In this document: one piece after another, positions 7,212-10,413 of the stretch
Position numbering within the stretch: position 1 is the first letter of the stretch
Layout: each line of letters begins with the position of its first letter
Source: an uncultured Pseudomonadota bacterium
GTDB taxonomy: Bacteria; Pseudomonadota; Gammaproteobacteria; Burkholderiales; SG8-39
NCBI GenBank assembly: GCA_903864555.1
Contig: CAIPGJ010000664.1
Location: 1-10,413, forward strand
Direction of reading: 5' to 3'
Length of the DNA stretch: 10,413 bases
Made by a program: the position numbers and the translations under genes
Notes under the pieces: model-generated
What the model was told of the DNA's origin: nothing
Seen by the model: only the letters and a program-made list of their open reading frames with translations
The model's database searches: none

Positions 7212-7467
7212 GTAGACCTTGTTTTCCTGGGGCGTACCGTCGTCGATCACCTCTTCATCATCGTGCATGAAGGGCGGCGCCTGCCTCGGGGTGCCACGGT
7301 TCCCGCCTTCATGCTGCATGGGACCGTTTGACTGGAGGGGGAAGGGGGGGCGCCGGTTTTTGTTCCGCCGGGGTTTATTCACCGGGGTCATCCATTATGT
7401 TGTGCGAGTTTCCGGGCCGCGACAAGAACGCCGCCGCACCGGAAAACGCTACGAGATTGAAAGGGAG
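7212..7467 (-). promoter_or_regulatory. rho leader with polypyrimidine rut-like tract
   Basis: The 256 bp between the trxA stop and the preferred rho ATG hold several elements on the minus strand. First is an inverted repeat TTTCCGG/CCGGAAA (7409-7415 and 7439-7445). Next is a CATAAT hexamer (7394-7399) resembling a -10 but lacking a good -35. Then comes a 17-nt stretch of only C and T, including C7 and C5 runs, at 7334-7350. A 21-codon reading frame follows at 7247-7312. C-rich, G-poor RNA is what Rho binds, and E. coli rho is autoregulated by Rho-dependent attenuation in its leader. The tract is therefore a plausible autoregulatory rut site. Alternatively the region codes for an N-terminal extension of Rho (start at 7391). 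Confidence 0.5.
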
Positions 7468-7794
7468 TCAGATATTCGTATCGAGGAAGGCTGTGAGTTG
7501 CGATTTGGACATCGCGCCCACTTTCATCGCTTCCATGTTGCCATTCTTGAAGAGCATCAAGGTCGGGATGCCGCGGATATTGTATTTCTTCGGCACCTCG
7601 GTGTTCGCGTCCACGTCGACCTTGGCAATCTTCAGCTTACCATTGTATTCCTTTGCGATCTCCTCGAGTACCGGAGCAATCGCTTTGCACGGGCCGCACC
7701 ATTCCGCCCAGTAATCGACCAGCACCGGAATCTGTGACTTCAGGACTTCCGGTTCAAACGTGTCATCAGTGACATGATGGATCAACTCACTCAT
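7468..7794 (-). CDS. trxA: Thioredoxin
   Basis: This is a cytoplasmic disulfide reductase of 108 residues, close to the 109 of E. coli TrxA. It donates electrons to ribonucleotide reductase, PAPS reductase and methionine sulfoxide reductases, and is recharged by thioredoxin reductase. The active site WCGPC is at 32-36, inside the family block [14 protein letters not shown], with the buried Asp at D27. The cis-proline loop RGIPTLMLF has P77, and KVDVDAN is at 58-64. The ATG at 7794 has AGAGG about 5 nt upstream. The gene lies first in a trxA-rho-rpmE order and is divergent from fdxA. With 256 bp before rho, the two may be partly co-transcribed. Confidence 0.98.
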   Translation of the reverse strand: MSELIHHVTDDTFEPEVLKSQIPVLVDYWAEWCGPCKAIAPVLEEIAKEYNGKLKIAKVDVDANTEVPKKYNIRGIPTLMLFKNGNMEAMKVGAMSKSQLTAFLDTNI

Positions 7795-7822
7795 TCAGAC
7801 CTCTGCGTGGAAATGGGAAGAG

Positions 7823-7851
7823 CCGCATAAAAACAGCCGACTGGCTTGCGG
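7823..7851 (-). promoter_or_regulatory. Nested hairpin with T-run in trxA leader
   Basis: On the minus strand, CCGCA (7851-7847) and TGCGG (7827-7823) enclose a smaller hairpin, AGCC-AGTC-GGCT (7846-7835). That is followed by GTTTTT. The inner stem plus T-run looks like a very weak intrinsic terminator, and the outer pairing would absorb the T-run. It lies about 20 nt upstream of the trxA ribosome binding site. The inner stem is only 4 bp, so any attenuator role is speculative. Confidence 0.25.
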
Positions 7852-7914
7852 TGCGGGCCGCTCGATTCGGGATCGGGATTTTTTTTGCTGCGGGGGTTTG
7901 CAGAACGCAGACGA

Positions 7915-7943
7915 ATCCTAGCGGAATTTCGTCCCGCTGAAAA
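7915..7943 (-). promoter_or_regulatory. Candidate promoter for trxA
   Basis: On the minus strand TTTTCA (plus-strand TGAAAA, 7938-7943) and TAGGAT (plus-strand ATCCTA, 7915-7920) are 17 bp apart. Each matches the sigma70 hexamers at 4 of 6 positions. Predicted start is near 7908, giving a leader of about 110 nt. It is the best spaced pair I found upstream of trxA, but not strong. Confidence 0.35.
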
Positions 7944-7972
7944 GCATCTCCTTGGATTGTTGTTGCGTGATG

Positions 7973-7991
7973 TCCACAAGCCATCCACAAG
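7973..7991. repeat. Direct repeat TCCACAAG x2, one helical turn apart
   Basis: TCCACAAG occurs at 7973-7980 and again at 7984-7991, an 11-bp period that places both copies on the same face of the helix. A partial third copy, GCACAAG, follows at 7992-7998. The repeats lie between the candidate trxA promoter and the fdxA promoter. Each copy with its left flank matches the DnaA box TTATCCACA at 7 of 9 positions. They could be an operator for an unidentified regulator or weak DnaA sites. Confidence 0.45.
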
Positions 7992-8003
7992 GCACAAGTG
8001 GTT

Positions 8004-8020
8004 ATTTCCAATGGGGAAAT
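8004..8020. promoter_or_regulatory. 17-bp dyad ATTTCC-N5-GGAAAT upstream of fdxA
   Basis: A perfect inverted repeat of 6-bp arms with a 5-bp spacer is centred at 8012. That is about 34 bp upstream of the candidate fdxA -10 start, near position -48 of the predicted transcript, where activators often bind. It does not match the Fnr, IscR or Fur consensus sequences I know. It is a candidate operator only. Confidence 0.4.
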
Positions 8021-8042
8021 GCCCGGATTGGAGAGGCGCGCA

Positions 8043-8051
8043 TGGTAAAAT
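8043..8051 (+). promoter_or_regulatory. Extended -10 promoter for fdxA
   Basis: TGGTAAAAT is an extended -10 (TG-N-TAAAAT) with 5 of 6 matches in the hexamer. No good -35 lies at 15-18 bp, which extended -10 promoters tolerate and which would also fit activator dependence. An overlapping alternative -10, CATAAT at 8055-8060, is also possible. Predicted start near 8058 gives a leader of about 28 nt with GGAAGG 6 nt before the ATG. Confidence 0.45.
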
Positions 8052-8085
8052 TTGCATAATTATTCGTATTGCTGGAAGGTCAAAC

Positions 8086-8409
8086 ATGGCTTACGTCGTC
8101 ACCGAAAGCTGCATCAAGTGCAAATACACTGACTGTGTGGACGTCTGTCCGGTCGACTGTTTCCATGAAGGCCCCAACATGCTCACCATCGATCCGGACG
8201 AGTGCATCGACTGCACTTTGTGCGTGGCCGAGTGCCCGGTGGAGGCCATTTTTGCCGAGGACGATGTGCCACCGGCCCAGCGCAGCTTTATCGCGCTCAA
8301 TGCCGAACTGGCCAAGCTCTGGCCGGTCATCGTCGAGCGCAAGCCCGCCCCGGCCGACGCCGATGAGTGGTCCAGCGTCAAGGACAAGGCGAACCTAATC
8401 GAGCGCTGA
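8086..8409 (+). CDS. fdxA: 7Fe ferredoxin (3Fe-4S + 4Fe-4S)
   Basis: This small cytoplasmic electron carrier has 107 residues. The N-terminal cysteine pattern matches Azotobacter-type ferredoxin I shifted by one residue. C9, C17 and C50 are placed for the [3Fe-4S] cluster and C21, C40, C43 and C46 for the [4Fe-4S] cluster, with extra C12 and C25. The usual FdxA C-terminal extension ([21 protein letters not shown] and onward) is present. The partner enzyme is not indicated by neighbours. The frame is open well upstream, but the ATG at 8086 has GGAAGG 6 nt before it and gives the conserved [12 protein letters not shown] start. The gene is divergent from trxA and convergent with the surface-antigen gene. 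Confidence 0.97.
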   Translation: MAYVVTESCIKCKYTDCVDVCPVDCFHEGPNMLTIDPDECIDCTLCVAECPVEAIFAEDDVPPAQRSFIALNAELAKLWPVIVERKPAPADADEWSSVKDKANLIER

Positions 8410-8452
8410 GTGGTTGCGGTTGCAGCAGTTCTTTAGTTGCTGTGGTTGTGGT

Positions 8453-8488
8453 GCCTGCGTTCCGGCATCGTCTGCCGCAGGTGCAGGC
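8453..8488. terminator. Two-part hairpin between convergent fdxA and surface-antigen gene
   Basis: Outer arms GCCTGC (8453-8458) and GCAGGC (8483-8488) enclose inner arms CGGCA (8463-8467) and TGCCG (8473-8477) around a 5-nt loop, with an asymmetric 4/5-nt internal loop. The structure reads equally on both strands and sits in the 144-bp convergent gap. No T-run follows on either side, so it is at most a non-canonical or Rho-assisted bidirectional end. Confidence 0.35.
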
Positions 8489-8553
8489 TCCGCATGACTC
8501 ACTCCGACGCTGATAGTCGCCCCGGTTCGCTGGCAGTCAGCCTGCTTTCCCGC

Positions 8554-9210
8554 TCAGCCGTGCTTGCGTCCCTTGCACTTGCCCGGGTGATCGTCCCTGT
8601 CATCCCGCTGGTCGCGGTCTTCCCGGTTCTTGCGTGAGCCTTCCTTCTGCGCCAGTTGCCAGGTGCCATCCCGCATCTGGCAAGCAAAGGCGCGGCCGCT
8701 GTCCTTCTCCCGGTCGCTGCTGGCGCACAGCGTGAACTCGCGGCACACGCGGCCGTCCTGCTGGTAGCCACCGACCGGCGTGAGCACGTAAATTATCCGG
8801 GTGGCCGGATTCACCCGGTTCACCGGCGTGTTGTTACCCTCCAACGCCAGTGAGTGGCCGATGCAGGCGAGATCCGATTCGTCCATGCTGGCCGCCAAGT
8901 GTGCGCCGATGACGCTATCGATCACGGCACCGATCATGGTGGCCACGCCATGATGGTCGCCATCGCTCACGTGCGATCCGATGACGCCGGCCAACACCGC
9001 GCCAGCCGCTGCACCGATGGCCTGGCGGTCACAGCGTCCGCCGACGATGCCGTAGTCGCGGCCGCAGCGGCTGCTGGGATAGCCGACGTACTGCTCGCCC
9101 TGCTTGCGCCGCCAGCCATGGGCCGGTGCCCAGGGGGCGGCCAGCACCGGCTCGGGCAGCATCAGTAACAACGCGCTGCCCGGCAGCAGTGTCTTGCTCG
9201 CCTTGTTCAT
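8554..9210 (-). CDS. Exported glycine-zipper surface-antigen (17-kDa type) protein
   Basis: This is a predicted exported envelope protein of 218 residues from the ATG at 9210. A signal peptide (MNKASK, hydrophobic 8-24) has a likely signal peptidase I site after VLA24. Residues 63-105 form a glycine-zipper block (IGAAAGAVLAGVIGS, then TMIGAVIDSVIGAHL). It leads directly into a surface-antigen domain with MDESDLACIGHSL (109-121), YVLTPVGGYQQDGRVCREF (141-159) and GRAFACQMRDGTWQL (172-186). This order is that of the 17-kDa surface antigen / RT0821-type family, whose molecular role is poorly known. The last about 30 residues are a charged K/R/D tail ending KCKGRKHG, which I do not recognise from the family. 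The frame continues upstream to 9369, but those residues come from a 9-bp tandem repeat and would bury the signal peptide. No strong ribosome binding site precedes 9210. Confidence 0.8.
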   Translation of the reverse strand: MNKASKTLLPGSALLLMLPEPVLAAPWAPAHGWRRKQGEQYVGYPSSRCGRDYGIVGGRCDRQAIGAAAGAVLAGVIGSHVSDGDHHGVATMIGAVIDSVIGAHLAASMDESDLACIGHSLALEGNNTPVNRVNPATRIIYVLTPVGGYQQDGRVCREFTLCASSDREKDSGRAFACQMRDGTWQLAQKEGSRKNREDRDQRDDRDDHPGKCKGRKHG

Positions 9211-9252
9211 CCATGGCGTGCCAATGCCAATGCGGTCATCTCTGCAAGGCGT

Positions 9253-9297
9253 GCCATTGTTCCCAGTGTTGCCAGTGTTCGCCGTGTTCGAAGTGTG
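9253..9297 (-). repeat. Five-copy 9-bp tandem repeat upstream of surface-antigen gene
   Basis: Five consecutive nonamers (plus strand GCCATTGTT, CCCAGTGTT, GCCAGTGTT, CGCCGTGTT, CGAAGTGTG) end 43 bp before the preferred surface-antigen start codon. Copies 2 and 3 differ at one base; the outer ones are more diverged. In the alternative upstream reading frame the array would encode an N-T-G type repeat. Copy-number change would alter leader or promoter spacing by 9 bp steps. Confidence 0.7.
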
Positions 9298-9715
9298 TGG
9301 CGCGCGTGGCTGTTCCCTATCCGCTTCCTTCGTGCGCCCTGAGCCGTGCCGGCGCAATGTCCCCGACATAGGCCGATCCTTGCCACGCGGCCGTGAAAAA
9401 GCTCACGAAGTACCCTGGAACCAGTGAAATAGTTTGTTTGTAAGAGGCCGTTTCAGGATGACTGGAACGGCCCCTGATGCAGGGGAGCATGATCGGGCTT
9501 GCTCCTCGTTCTGGAAGCGGTTCCCAGTGAGGCGCCGATGGCGTCCGGGGCGGTTCGCCTTGAAATATTTACAGGCAATGTTTTGCGCATATCCGGGAGG
9601 TTGTGGCACAGCTTCCATGCAGCCGGGACGTGGGATCACGCGTGGATGCCTGCAGCGCGGGAAGGCCCGGCAGGCGGGCTCATGCCGGCGCCGATGGCGC
9701 TATCATGGCGCCCGC
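9298..9715. other. Intergenic region without a convincing gene; tandem hairpins
   Basis: I see no credible gene here. The short frames lack family resemblance and ribosome binding sites. The main structure is a pair of adjoining inverted repeats. GGCCGTTTCAG-N5-CTGGAACGGCC (9446-9472) is an 11-bp stem on the plus strand with one G-T pair. CCCCTG-ATG-CAGGGG (9471-9485) follows and shares two bases with it. A small CGTGA-N6-TCACG repeat lies near 9391-9406, and a locally AT-rich patch near 9560-9595 could hold a promoter. TATCAT at 9701-9706 resembles a -10 for the plus-strand gene. No T-run follows any hairpin. Confidence 0.4.
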
Positions 9716-10413
9716 ATGTCTTCCCTTCCCCTCCGCGCCACTCTTTCGCAGCCCCGGCTCTTTGCCCGCATGGGTGAAGGCCTGGCTGCGGGCATCACCG
9801 TGGTCACGCCGAACCGGCGCCTGGCCAGTGCGCTGGGCACCGCCTTCGCTGCCCATCAGGCGGCAAGCGGCCTTGGTGCCTGGGAAAGCGCCGATGTGCT
9901 GCCGCTGGACGCCTTCGTCGGCAGGCTCTACGAAGATGCGCTGTACTCGCCGCTCGCCGGCACATTGCCCGTACTGCTCTCCCCGGCGCAGGAACTGCTG
10001 CTGTGGGAGGACATCATCGCCCGCAGTGAATGGGGGGCACTGCTGCTGTCGCCGGCACGCACTGCTGCCGAGGCTCGCAAGGCCTGGATGCTGGCCCATC
10101 ACTGGGGCATCGACGGGGCACTCGGGCAGTTCCCGGGAAACGAGGATGCCGCCGCCTTTGCCGAATGGGCTGCGCGCTATCGTCGCCAGACCGTGTCGCG
10201 CCAGCAGACCGATGCGGCGCGCCTGCCGGAACTGGCCGCGCGCCTGTTCGCCGTCGATGAAGTGCGGCGCCCGCGCGTGCTGGTGCTCTACGCCTACGAC
10301 ATCGTGACCCCGCAACTGGAGCGTTTCCTGTCGGATTGCGCCGCCGCCGGAATTGAAGTCCTCACCAGTCGCCCCGAACGCCATGCCGCCACGCCGGTCC
10401 GCTGGCCACTGGC
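9716..10413 (+). CDS. AddB-like probable DNA repair protein, 5' part (3' end outside window)
   Basis: The frame is open from the ATG at 9716 to the window edge, 232 codons. Recognisable blocks are VVTPNRRLASAL (29-40), DVLPLDAFVGRLYEDALY (60-77), LSPAQELLLWEDI (88-100) and, later, AFAEWAARYR and RVLVLYAYDIVTPQLERF. They fit the beta/gammaproteobacterial 'probable DNA repair protein' family (TIGR03623 as I recall). Those are about 850-900-residue AddB-related proteins with an inactive helicase-like N-terminus and a C-terminal PD-(D/E)XK nuclease, usually followed by a UvrD/RecB-like helicase gene. Neither the nuclease domain nor the helicase gene is inside the window. No ribosome binding site precedes the ATG. 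A second in-frame ATG at 9770 (M19) is the alternative start. Confidence 0.8.
   Translation, partial: MSSLPLRATLSQPRLFARMGEGLAAGITVVTPNRRLASALGTAFAAHQAASGLGAWESADVLPLDAFVGRLYEDALYSPLAGTLPVLLSPAQELLLWEDIIARSEWGALLLSPARTAAEARKAWMLAHHWGIDGALGQFPGNEDAAAFAEWAARYRRQTVSRQQTDAARLPELAARLFAVDEVRRPRVLVLYAYDIVTPQLERFLSDCAAAGIEVLTSRPERHAATPVRWPL

Noticed and set aside
7212..7391. 60-residue N-terminal extension of Rho from the ATG at 7391
   Set aside because: No ribosome binding site, low-complexity sequence, and the internal ATG at 7211 gives exactly the canonical 419 residues. Kept as an alternative in the findings.
7879..7886. T8 run on the plus strand as a terminator
   Set aside because: No plus-strand gene lies upstream (trxA is on the other strand) and only a 4-bp stem precedes it.
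9211..9369. Upstream start (9369) for the surface-antigen protein
   Set aside because: It would place 53 hydrophilic repeat-derived residues before a clear signal peptide.
9403..9639. 78-codon minus-strand frame in the intergenic region
   Set aside because: No ribosome binding site, no family resemblance, and it runs through the inverted repeats.

Overview
This is a GC-rich (roughly 64% by eye) stretch of proteobacterial chromosome. The gene content and protein sequences point to a betaproteobacterium. The clearest signs are the trxA-rho-rpmE order, a 7Fe ferredoxin (fdxA), and an AddB-like 'probable DNA repair protein' of a type I know mainly from that class. I cannot name the genus; a Rhodocyclales or Nitrosomonadales relative is a guess. 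The window is core housekeeping sequence. I see no insertion sequence, CRISPR array, prophage gene, tRNA or rRNA.

Layout, left to right. (1) The 3' part of orn (oligoribonuclease, + strand) converges on pgi (glucose-6-phosphate isomerase, - strand). (2) On the minus strand, a lipoprotein M48 metalloprotease gene overlaps by 4 bp a membrane GT-C (ArnT/PMT-like) glycosyltransferase gene, with pgi 115-154 bp further downstream depending on its start. (3) Upstream of these on the same strand lies trxA, then rho, then rpmE. rpmE has its own sigma70-type promoter, a short leader of two abutting hairpins, and a clear intrinsic terminator 15 bp before the protease start codon. (4) trxA is divergent from fdxA across a 291-bp control region holding an 8-bp direct repeat, a 17-bp dyad and candidate promoters. 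(5) fdxA converges on a small exported glycine-zipper surface-antigen protein (- strand). A five-unit 9-bp tandem repeat sits just upstream of its most likely start codon. (6) About 500 bp without a convincing gene follows. Then the 5' part of an AddB-like gene (+ strand) runs off the right edge.

Functional links: Orn and Rho both act in RNA turnover or termination. Thioredoxin and FdxA are cytoplasmic redox carriers. The M48 lipoprotein, the GT-C enzyme and the surface antigen all belong to the envelope. The protease/glycosyltransferase pair looks translationally coupled, so a shared envelope role is reasonable, but the glycosyltransferase substrate cannot be read from sequence.

No wholly new system is evident. 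The parts worth a second look are regulatory: the rho leader (C-rich rut-like tract, 60-codon open extension, possible leader peptide), the rpmE leader and its two-way terminator, the trxA/fdxA control region, and the short tandem repeats at two envelope genes. Start codons of pgi, rho and the surface-antigen gene are judgement calls, explained in their entries.
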